From contig JAFXWI010000055.1 of NCBI GenBank assembly GCA_017542915.1, positions 1 through 24,787 on the forward strand: a stretch of 24,787 nucleotides of DNA. The letters are read 5' to 3'. The notes under the pieces were generated by a model. It worked only from the letters and a program-made list of their open reading frames with translations, did no database searches and was not told the origin of the DNA. This document shows positions 1 to 5,491 of the stretch, piece after piece (within the stretch, counting starts at the first letter, position 1; the number at the start of each line of letters is the position of its first letter). The translations under genes were made by a program, and so were the position numbers. This stretch comes from Paludibacteraceae bacterium. GTDB lineage: Bacteria > Bacteroidota > Bacteroidia > Bacteroidales > Paludibacteraceae.

Positions 1-507
1 AAATCCAAGCATAGTGAGGGCGCTGATGGCTTCGGTCTTGATACCATTGTCGGCTTCAACCTCTAACATCGGAATCTCTGTCGGATCACCACCAAGGTCG
101 AGTTTGATCACTTTGTCCTTGAGGTCCACGATGATACGTTGGGCAGTCTTAGGTCCAAGACCTTTCACTTTCGCCATCGCTTTGGAATTGCCGGTAGCGA
201 TGAGCATACGTAGTTCCTCTGCTTGGAAGGCCGACATGATCATACGTGCGGTAGCTGCGCCAACACCGCTGACGGTCATCAGCATCTCGAATAGCTGGCG
301 CTCCTTACGCTCGTAGAATCCGTATACTTCGTGCGTGTCCTCGCGAATAATCTCCGTGACAAACAGTTTCACTTCTTTCTCTTCGCTACCTACCAGCGCC
401 GAGTACGTCGGCAAGGTGATAGCCAAGGAATAACCCACGCCGGCAGCTTCTACAACCGCCTCTGCAGGGTTCAATTCCGTCAATATTCCTTTGATATATT
501 CAATCAT
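1..507 (-). CDS. ruvA: Holliday junction branch migration protein RuvA, 3' end outside the window
   Basis: RuvA binds the four-way Holliday junction as a tetramer and loads the RuvB motor for branch migration. Reading the minus strand from the ATG at 507 gives MIEYIKGILTELN, then an OB-fold domain, the VSGVGAATARM and VKGLGPKTAQRI helix-hairpin-helix segments (about residues 79-120), and the start of the linker to domain III. 169 codons are present with no stop. Family members are usually around 195-205 residues, so only the RuvB-contacting C-terminal domain is cut off. The gene is divergent from thiL across 158 bp, and a Bacteroidota-type promoter lies just upstream. The identification rests on recognisable HhH motifs and the typical N-terminus. 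Confidence 0.95.
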   Translation of the reverse strand, partial: MIEYIKGILTELNPAEAVVEAAGVGYSLAITLPTYSALVGSEEKEVKLFVTEIIREDTHEVYGFYERKERQLFEMLMTVSGVGAATARMIMSAFQAEELRMLIATGNSKAMAKVKGLGPKTAQRIIVDLKDKVIKLDLGGDPTEIPMLEVEADNGIKTEAISALTMLGF

Positions 508-525
508 ACGTGCACAAAAAGCCCG

Positions 526-556
526 CAAAAGTACAAAAAATATTTTATATACGCAA
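526..556 (-). promoter_or_regulatory. Probable ruvA promoter, Bacteroidota type
   Basis: On the minus strand TACTTTTG (526-533) fits the -7 consensus TAnnTTTG exactly. A TTG (554-556) lies 20 bp upstream, where the -33 element is expected. Transcription would start near 518-520, leaving a leader of only about a dozen bases before the ruvA ATG at 507. Motif match only. Confidence 0.6.
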
Positions 557-614
557 GTGCGCACGCATTTTTCTACAAAAAAGTACTTATTTGCGTAAAT
601 TTTCACTTTCCGAT

Positions 615-645
615 TTTGGTTTTTCAATTATTTGGTGTATCTTTG
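615..645 (+). promoter_or_regulatory. Probable promoter of the thiL-ispD-GT4-kdsD run
   Basis: TTTG (615-618) is followed after 19 bp by TATCTTTG (638-645), an exact TAnnTTTG -7 element. The predicted start near 652 leaves a leader of about 14 bases before the thiL ATG at 666. It is divergent from the ruvA promoter in the same 158-bp gap, and the two cores do not overlap. Motif match only. Confidence 0.65.
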
Positions 646-665
646 TACGCTAAATTAGGCATATT

Positions 666-1709
666 ATGGCTAGAACAGAAATATCGGAGTATGGTGAGTT
701 TGGTTTGATCAAGCACCTCACCAAGGATTTGAAACCAGTGCAACCGTCCACGAAGAAAGGTGTTGGAGACGATTGTGCGGTGATGGATTTCGGCAGTAAG
801 AAGGTCTTGATGACGACCGACATGCTGTTGGAAGGGATCCATTTTAATTTGGAATACGTACCTTTGAAACACCTTGGTTATAAGGCTGCGGTGGTGAATT
901 TCTCGGATATCTATGCGATGAACGGCACCCCGACGCAGATCACGGTGAGTTTGGGTATCAGCAAGCGCTTCTCGGTAGAAGATATCGAGGAGTTATACAG
1001 CGGTATTCGCTTGGCGTGCGAACGCTACGGCGTGGATTTGGTAGGTGGAGATACATGCGCGTCCATGACGGGTTTGACCATCTCCATCACCTGTTTGGGA
1101 ACCGCTGCGGCGAAGGATATCGTCTATCGCAACGGCGCGAAGCTGAATGATCTGATTTGCGTAAGCGGAAACTTAGGCACCGCCTATATGGGTCTGCAGT
1201 TGCTGGAGCGCGAGCGAATAGCTCTGAGTAATCAGAATATTCCGAATAATCAGGGTGTTCCGAGTGCCTTCGAAGGCCGCGAGTATCTGCTGGAGAGACA
1301 GTTGAAACCGGAGGCAAGAAGGGATATACTGGAGAGTCTGCGGAAAGTGGGAGTAAAGCCGACGGCGATGATGGATATCTCGGACGGATTATCGTCGGAG
1401 TTGATGCATATCTGCAGCCAATCGGGCGTAGGATGTTGCGTGTATGAGGATAAGTTACCGATAGATTTCCAGGCTGCGGCTTTAGCCGAGGAGATGAACC
1501 TGAATATCGTCACTTGCGCGCTGAACGGCGGCGAGGACTATGAGTTGCTGTTCACTTGCTCTCTGGACGACTATGAGAAACTCATTCCGGTGGAGGATCT
1601 CTATATTATCGGTCATATCACGAAGCAGGAGTACGGATGTAATCTGATTGGCCGAAACGGAGAAGAGTTAGCCCTCAAGGCCCAAGGCTGGAACGCGTTT
1701 AAAGAATGA
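666..1709 (+). CDS. thiL: Thiamine-monophosphate kinase ThiL
   Basis: Phosphorylates thiamine monophosphate to thiamine diphosphate with ATP, the last step of cofactor synthesis in the cytoplasm. The 347-residue protein has the family length and the acidic metal/nucleotide motifs of the ThiL/PurM fold: GVGDDCAV (32-39), TTDMLLEGIHF (50-60), NFSDIYAMNG (78-87), LVGGDTC near 125, MDISDGL near 237 and NGGEDYELL near 288. The ATG at 666 follows a promoter-like motif directly. Its TGA overlaps the ispD start as ATGA, so the two are probably translationally coupled. No other thi genes are visible nearby. Confidence 0.95.
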   Translation: MARTEISEYGEFGLIKHLTKDLKPVQPSTKKGVGDDCAVMDFGSKKVLMTTDMLLEGIHFNLEYVPLKHLGYKAAVVNFSDIYAMNGTPTQITVSLGISKRFSVEDIEELYSGIRLACERYGVDLVGGDTCASMTGLTISITCLGTAAAKDIVYRNGAKLNDLICVSGNLGTAYMGLQLLERERIALSNQNIPNNQGVPSAFEGREYLLERQLKPEARRDILESLRKVGVKPTAMMDISDGLSSELMHICSQSGVGCCVYEDKLPIDFQAAALAEEMNLNIVTCALNGGEDYELLFTCSLDDYEKLIPVEDLYIIGHITKQEYGCNLIGRNGEELALKAQGWNAFKE

Positions 1710-2407
1710 AGCATATAGCGATCATATTAGCCGGCGGAACGGGTAGCAGAGTAGGTGGGAAAACCCCGAAGCAGTTGCTGCCTTTACAGGACGGGCGCTC
1801 GATTTTAGAGCACTCGGTAGATGCGTTTGAACAGGCGATTCCTATTCACGAGATCGTCATCGTGATGCACCCGGATTGGTTGAAAGAAGCGGAGGAAATA
1901 GTGGCGCGCAATTCGTGGCACAAGGTGAAACGAATCATTGCCGGAGGCAGCGAGCGCTGGGAGAGTTCATGGAACGCCATCTCGTTCTTCCTCAAAGATG
2001 ACAAGAAAGATCCGGACACGTTCTATTGGTTTCACGACGCTGCGCGTCCGTTTGTGTCGCAGGATATTCTACGACGTGTAGCAGAGGCGCTCAGGAGTCA
2101 TTTGGCAGTAACGGTAGCTGTGCCCGTAACGGACACGCTCTATCAGACCAAAGATGGTAAAGTGTCCGCTATTCGTAACCGCAAAGAGTTTATGCGTGCG
2201 CAAACGCCGCAAGCCTTCCACTATCTGGTTATAGGTCCCGCCTACATGCGTGCGATAGAAAAAGGAAAGATAGAAGCGACAGACGATGTGGGTATCCTGA
2301 TGAAGTACAATCCTGAGGTGGAAGTATGCATTGTGGAAGGCGACGAAGCAAACAAGAAAATCACGTATAAGGAAGACCTGGGGGGAAAGGTGAAAGTTGA
2401 AAGTTGA
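1706..2407 (+). CDS. ispD: IspD-family cytidylyltransferase (2-C-methyl-D-erythritol 4-phosphate cytidylyltransferase)
   Basis: Expected to convert MEP plus CTP to CDP-methylerythritol in isoprenoid precursor synthesis. Family marks are LAGGTGSRVGGKTPKQ (8-23, CTP loop and Lys), HDAARPF (110-116), and RAQTPQAF (164-171). The length, 233 residues, is normal. The last residues (KVKVES) are encoded by a 7-nt tandem array that also carries the stop codon, so the C-terminal tail is probably not conserved. The start is the ATG of the thiL ATGA overlap. The homologous TarI makes CDP-ribitol. Because a CDP-polyol-type phosphotransferase lies 7 kb downstream, a TarI-like role cannot be excluded, though IspD is more likely. 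Confidence 0.82.
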   Translation: MKHIAIILAGGTGSRVGGKTPKQLLPLQDGRSILEHSVDAFEQAIPIHEIVIVMHPDWLKEAEEIVARNSWHKVKRIIAGGSERWESSWNAISFFLKDDKKDPDTFYWFHDAARPFVSQDILRRVAEALRSHLAVTVAVPVTDTLYQTKDGKVSAIRNRKEFMRAQTPQAFHYLVIGPAYMRAIEKGKIEATDDVGILMKYNPEVEVCIVEGDEANKKITYKEDLGGKVKVES

Positions 2408-2410
2408 AAG
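2383..2410 (+). repeat. 7-nt tandem array across the ispD/GT4 junction
   Basis: Four contiguous heptamers read GGGAAAG, GTGAAAG, TTGAAAG, TTGAAAG, followed by GATGAAGG, which carries the next gene's ATG at 2412. The ispD stop TGA (2405-2407) lies inside the last unit. A TTG at 2397 in the array would also open the GT4 frame. The same unit family (RTGAAAR) occurs in seven copies at another gene junction near 23220-23268 on the opposite strand. Confidence 0.8.
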
Positions 2411-2411
2411 G

Positions 2412-3545
2412 ATGAAGGTTGTTATTTTAGGAACATCATGGCCGTATCGCGGTGGGTTAGCTACGTTCAACGAACGCTTGGCTAAGCAGTTTGTGTCCGA
2501 AGGACATGAAGTGGAGATTTGGACTTTTACGCTGCAATATCCGTCGTTCCTCTTCCCGGGGAAGACGCAATATACGGAAGAGGCCGCGCCGAAGGGTTTG
2601 ATCATCCGCAGGGAATTAAATTCCTGCAATCCGTTCAATTGGATCCGTGTGGGGAAAGCGATTCGTAAAGCCGCACCGGATATACTTATATGCTGCTACT
2701 GGATGTCGTTCTTTGCACCCGCTTACGGGTTCATATCAAAGATGGCGCGCAAGAACGGCAAGACGAAATGCATAGCATTGGTGCATAACATGATTCCGCA
2801 TGAGCCGAATATACTGGATAAACTGTTTGCACCGTATTTTGTGAAGAGTCAAGACGGCTTTGTGGCACTGAGTGAAAGTGTGGTCAAAGATATAGACAAT
2901 TTGGACAAAAAGGACACTCCCAAGACTTTCTCGCCGCACCCGATATACGATCATTACGGCGAGCGGATGACGAAAGAAGAGGCATGCAAGGCGTTGAATT
3001 TGCCGAGCAACAAGGACTATATGTTGTTCTTCGGCTTAGTGCGCGCGTACAAGGGTTTGGATCTGTTGCTGGAGGCTTTCGGAGAAGTGAAAGAAGTACT
3101 GCCGAACTTGCAGTTGATTATCGCGGGTGAGTTTTATGAGGATGAAGCAAAGTACCGCGCGCAGATAGCGCAGTTGGGTTTGGAGCATAGGGTGATAGTA
3201 AAGAATGAGTTTGTGCCCGACGGCGATTTGAGGAAATATTTCGGTGCGTCGGATTTGATTGTACAGCCGTATAAGACGGCTACGCAGAGCGGTGTGACCC
3301 AGGTGGCGTTCCATTTCGAGAAACCGATGCTGGTGACGAATGTAGGCGGGTTAGGTGAGATTGTGCATGACGGAAAGATGGGCTATGCCTGTGCGCCGGA
3401 GGCGAAGGCAATCGCAGAAGATATTAAGGATTATTTTACCCATGACAGGCAGAAAGCCTTTACCACTTATCTGAAGAAAGAGAAAACGAAATACGCATGG
3501 TCGAATATGACGCGTGCGTTTGAAAAGATATTATCGCAATGTTAG
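2412..3545 (+). CDS. GT4-family (GT-B) glycosyltransferase
   Basis: Probably transfers a sugar from a nucleotide sugar during LPS or surface glycan assembly at the inner face of the cytoplasmic membrane. The N-terminal domain opens with VVILGTSWPYRGGLATFNERLA, the glycine-rich acceptor loop of GT4 enzymes. The C-terminal domain shows FFGLVRAYKGLDLLLEAF, then QPYKTATQSGVTQVAF and KPMLVTNVGGLGEIV, the nucleotide-sugar region. I place the start at ATG 2412 (MKVVILG). An in-frame TTG at 2397 would add five residues encoded by the repeat array. It ends 7 bp inside kdsD. Donor and acceptor cannot be read from sequence, but position before kdsD/kdsC suggests LPS core. Confidence 0.85.
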   Translation: MKVVILGTSWPYRGGLATFNERLAKQFVSEGHEVEIWTFTLQYPSFLFPGKTQYTEEAAPKGLIIRRELNSCNPFNWIRVGKAIRKAAPDILICCYWMSFFAPAYGFISKMARKNGKTKCIALVHNMIPHEPNILDKLFAPYFVKSQDGFVALSESVVKDIDNLDKKDTPKTFSPHPIYDHYGERMTKEEACKALNLPSNKDYMLFFGLVRAYKGLDLLLEAFGEVKEVLPNLQLIIAGEFYEDEAKYRAQIAQLGLEHRVIVKNEFVPDGDLRKYFGASDLIVQPYKTATQSGVTQVAFHFEKPMLVTNVGGLGEIVHDGKMGYACAPEAKAIAEDIKDYFTHDRQKAFTTYLKKEKTKYAWSNMTRAFEKILSQC

Positions 3546-4510
3546 AAACCGAGATTATTAACAAAGCCAAAGATTGTCTGCAATGTGAGGCGAAGGCGAT
3601 TGAGGCACTCATCCCGCGCTTGGGAGAAGATTTCGTGCGCGCGGTAGAGGCTATCCATATGTGCAAGGGAAAGGTTGTCGTGACGGGTGTCGGCAAGAGC
3701 GGACATATCGGATCGAAGATCGCGGCTACCTTGGCAAGTACGGGTACACCGGCGTTTTTCCTCAATCCACTGGATGCCTATCACGGCGATTTGGGTATGC
3801 TCACGGAGAACGATTTAGTGTTGGCTATTTCGTATTCCGGCGCGACGGAAGAGTTGCTGCGTTTCTTGCCGCTGATTCAGGCAAAGAAGATTAAGATCAT
3901 CGGCATGACGGGAAAGGCAGATAGCCTGTTAGCCAAATATTCGGATATTCATCTGAGTATCGCGGTGGAGCGCGAAGCCGATCCGCTGAATCTCATTCCG
4001 ACAGCCAGTACCACGGCTACTTTAGCGCTCGGCGACGCGTTGGCGTGTGCACTCGTAGAGGCGAAACATTTCCAACCGACGGACTTCGCGCAGTTGCATC
4101 CGGGCGGAGATCTTGGACGTAAGTTGCTGGCGAAAGTAGAAGAGGTGATGTTCACTCAGAACCTGCCGTTTGTTCGCCCGAATATGCCGCTTAGCGAAGC
4201 GATTGAGGTGGTGACCAATGGAAAATTAGGCGTTGGTATTGTGATGGAAAACGAAGCGTTGGTAGGAATTATCACGGATGGCGATATTCGTCGGGCGATG
4301 CAGAAATTAGGACAAGCTTTCTTCGCCACGCCGGTAGCGGATATTATGAGTAAGAACCCGAAGACGATTAGCAGCAATGCGAAGATTGTGGAGGCCGGCG
4401 AGACGATGAATCATCACTCGATACATACCTTGGTGGTGGTAGATGAGAACAAAGTAGTCGGTATCATAGACTCGTTCTCCTGCCTGCCCGGAACACGTTT
4501 TTACCATTAG
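3539..4510 (+). CDS. kdsD: D-arabinose 5-phosphate isomerase KdsD/KpsF
   Basis: Interconverts D-ribulose 5-phosphate and D-arabinose 5-phosphate, the first step of Kdo synthesis for LPS. An N-terminal SIS domain (about 30-170) carries VTGVGKSGHIGSKIAATLASTG, DAYHGDLGM and ISYSGATEELL. Two CBS domains follow (about 200-310; EALVGIITDGDIRRAM, HTLVVVDENKVVGIID). The 323-residue length is normal. The start overlaps the previous gene by 7 bp. The last residues (CLPGTRFYH) do not look like the usual end of the second CBS domain and are encoded within a DNA dyad that runs past the stop, so the C-terminus may have been remodelled. Confidence 0.93.
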   Translation: MLETEIINKAKDCLQCEAKAIEALIPRLGEDFVRAVEAIHMCKGKVVVTGVGKSGHIGSKIAATLASTGTPAFFLNPLDAYHGDLGMLTENDLVLAISYSGATEELLRFLPLIQAKKIKIIGMTGKADSLLAKYSDIHLSIAVEREADPLNLIPTASTTATLALGDALACALVEAKHFQPTDFAQLHPGGDLGRKLLAKVEEVMFTQNLPFVRPNMPLSEAIEVVTNGKLGVGIVMENEALVGIITDGDIRRAMQKLGQAFFATPVADIMSKNPKTISSNAKIVEAGETMNHHSIHTLVVVDENKVVGIIDSFSCLPGTRFYH

Positions 4511-4545
4511 ATGCATAGGACGAAGGTAGGCAATCCTCAGGAGAA
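4475..4545 (+). other. Large hairpin spanning the kdsD stop codon
   Basis: The left arm 4475-4488 (TTCTCCTGCCTGCC) pairs with GGTAGGCA (4525-4532) and then GGAGAA (4540-4545), with a 7-nt bulge on the right and one G-T wobble. The loop is 36 nt and contains the stop codon. There is no T-run afterwards, so it is not a classical intrinsic terminator. It could stabilise the mRNA end or be the edge of a small inserted element. Confidence 0.4.
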
Positions 4546-4550
4546 TAGCC

Positions 4551-4583
4551 AACGAATAATTAACGAATATCTAACTAATAACT
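4551..4583 (+). repeat. 11-nt tandem repeat, three units
   Basis: Three units AACGAATAATT, AACGAATATCT and AACTAATAACT follow each other and a fourth begins with AACG. It lies in the 208-bp gap between kdsD and kdsC. Downstream in the same gap are small hairpins: GCGAT/ATCGC (4616-4620 with 4624-4628) and GGGG-A-CCCC just before kdsC. I see no gene in the gap. The longest plus-strand reading frame after the kdsD stop is 24 codons and looks random. Confidence 0.5.
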
Positions 4584-4718
4584 AACGCAGCTTACGCTAA
4601 AGCTCAGTACGATTCGCGATGAAATCGCTCATATGAACTTTCGCTTTGCGCTGCGCTCCCCCATAGCAAACAGCCGCAGGCTTCGGTTTACTCTGGGGAC
4701 CCCAAGAAAGGAAAGATT

Positions 4719-5207
4719 ATGATTATAAAACTCTTTTTGACAGACGTAGACGGATGTTTGACGGACACGGGAATGTACTACTCGGCGAATGGCGAGGAGA
4801 TGAAACGTTTTTGTGTGTACGACGGTATGGGAATGGTATTGTTGCGGCAGGCCGGAATTCCGTGCGGCATCCTGACGTCGGAGCAATCGGCGATTGTGAA
4901 GGCAAGAGCAGAGAAGTTGAAGTTGGACTTCCTGTATCTTGGCGTAGGTAGCAAAGACCGTCAAGGGAGTATGACCAAGTTGGGCGCCGCGCAGAAGATA
5001 TGCGATAAGTTAGGTATCTCCTTAGCGGAAGTATGCTATGTGGGCGATGACGTGAATGATCTCGATTTGTTGAGCGCCGTGGGCTATCCCTGCTGCCCAC
5101 CGAACGCACGGCCGGAAGTGAAGGCTGTCAAGGGGATCAGGGTTCTGAAGACACCCGGAGGGCAAGGAGCGATACGTGAGATTGCGGATGAGATATTGAA
5201 AAAATGA
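4719..5207 (+). CDS. kdsC: 3-deoxy-D-manno-octulosonate 8-phosphate phosphatase KdsC
   Basis: Hydrolyses Kdo 8-phosphate to Kdo before CMP activation. It is a C0-type HAD phosphatase of 162 residues with no cap domain, as expected for tetrameric KdsC. Motif I is TDVDGCLTD with nucleophile D9 and D11. Motif II is LTSEQS (52-57). The conserved Lys is K79 or K87. Motif IV is GDDVNDL (109-115). The C-terminal LKTPGGQGAIREIADEIL is the conserved active-site tail of KdsC. The ATG at 4719 is preceded by AAAGGAAAG. Position after kdsD supports Kdo metabolism. Confidence 0.93.
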   Translation: MIIKLFLTDVDGCLTDTGMYYSANGEEMKRFCVYDGMGMVLLRQAGIPCGILTSEQSAIVKARAEKLKLDFLYLGVGSKDRQGSMTKLGAAQKICDKLGISLAEVCYVGDDVNDLDLLSAVGYPCCPPNARPEVKAVKGIRVLKTPGGQGAIREIADEILKK

Positions 5208-5210
5208 TAT

Positions 5211-5274
5211 GAGACAGTTGAGATAGTTGAGACAGTTGACGGGAAGTGTCTCAAGAGTCTCAAGAATCTCATGC
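5211..5274 (+). repeat. Inverted 9-nt tandem structure A
   Basis: The left arm has three 9-mers, GAGACAGTT, GAGATAGTT, GAGACAGTT (5211-5237). The right arm has GTCTCAAGA, GTCTCAAGA, ATCTCATGC (5248-5274). Folded on itself, TTGAGA-type cores pair three times with mismatched 3-nt gaps at a fixed 9-nt spacing, around a loop of about 10 nt. It starts 4 bases after the kdsC stop. Confidence 0.85.
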
Positions 5275-5284
5275 AAATTTTCAA

Positions 5285-5301
5285 GTCGGATACCATCCGA
5301 C
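5285..5301 (+). repeat. Perfect 7-bp tri-loop hairpin
   Basis: GTCGGAT, ACC, ATCCGAC forms a perfect stem with a 3-nt loop between structures A and B. It has no following T-run. Confidence 0.6.
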
Positions 5302-5324
5302 ACAACGAACATAGAAAAATGACA

Positions 5325-5386
5325 TTGCACTATTTGCACTATCTGCACTTTGGAGGATGAAAGTGCAAAAAGTGCAGAAAGTGCAA
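5325..5386 (+). repeat. Inverted 9-nt tandem structure B
   Basis: The left arm is TTGCACTAT, TTGCACTAT, CTGCACTTT (5325-5351). The right arm is AAAGTGCAA, AAAGTGCAG, AAAGTGCAA (5360-5386). The loop is 8 nt (GGAGGATG). The arms are complementary at 23 of 27 positions by hand count. The unit sequence is unrelated to that of structure A. Confidence 0.88.
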
Positions 5387-5399
5387 AGCAAAAAATAAC

Positions 5400-5454
5400 A
5401 TGGCACAAATGGCATAAGTGACAAAAGTTTTGCCAAAGTTGCCACTTATGCCAG
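5400..5454 (+). repeat. Inverted 9-nt tandem structure C
   Basis: The left arm is ATGGCACAA, ATGGCATAA, GTGACAAAA (5400-5426). The right arm is TTTTGCCAA, AGTTGCCAC, TTATGCCAG (5428-5454). The core TGGCATAAGTG (5410-5420) is exactly complementary to 5443-5453. It is again three units facing three units, with a third unrelated unit sequence. It ends 37 bp before the next gene. Confidence 0.85.
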
Positions 5455-5491
5455 AGCAAATTTTTAGAAAGAAACTAAATAGCGAAGATAG

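Noticed and set aside
331..708. A plus-strand 125-codon frame across the ruvA/thiL gap
   Set aside because: It crosses the ruvA start, both promoters and the thiL start, and the protein has no domain features.
4484..4507. LPGTR near the KdsD C-terminus as a sortase-like signal
   Set aside because: There is no following hydrophobic segment or basic tail, KdsD is cytoplasmic, and the match to LPxTG is chance.
5211..5454. CRISPR-like array
   Set aside because: Units are 9 nt, contiguous, without spacers, and inverted within each block. No cas genes are present.
5022..5459. A minus-strand 145-codon frame with three-residue repeats such as CHLCHLCH and VQIVQIVQ
   Set aside because: The repeats are simply the 9-nt DNA units read in frame, and the frame runs into kdsC antisense. 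Nothing resembles a known domain.
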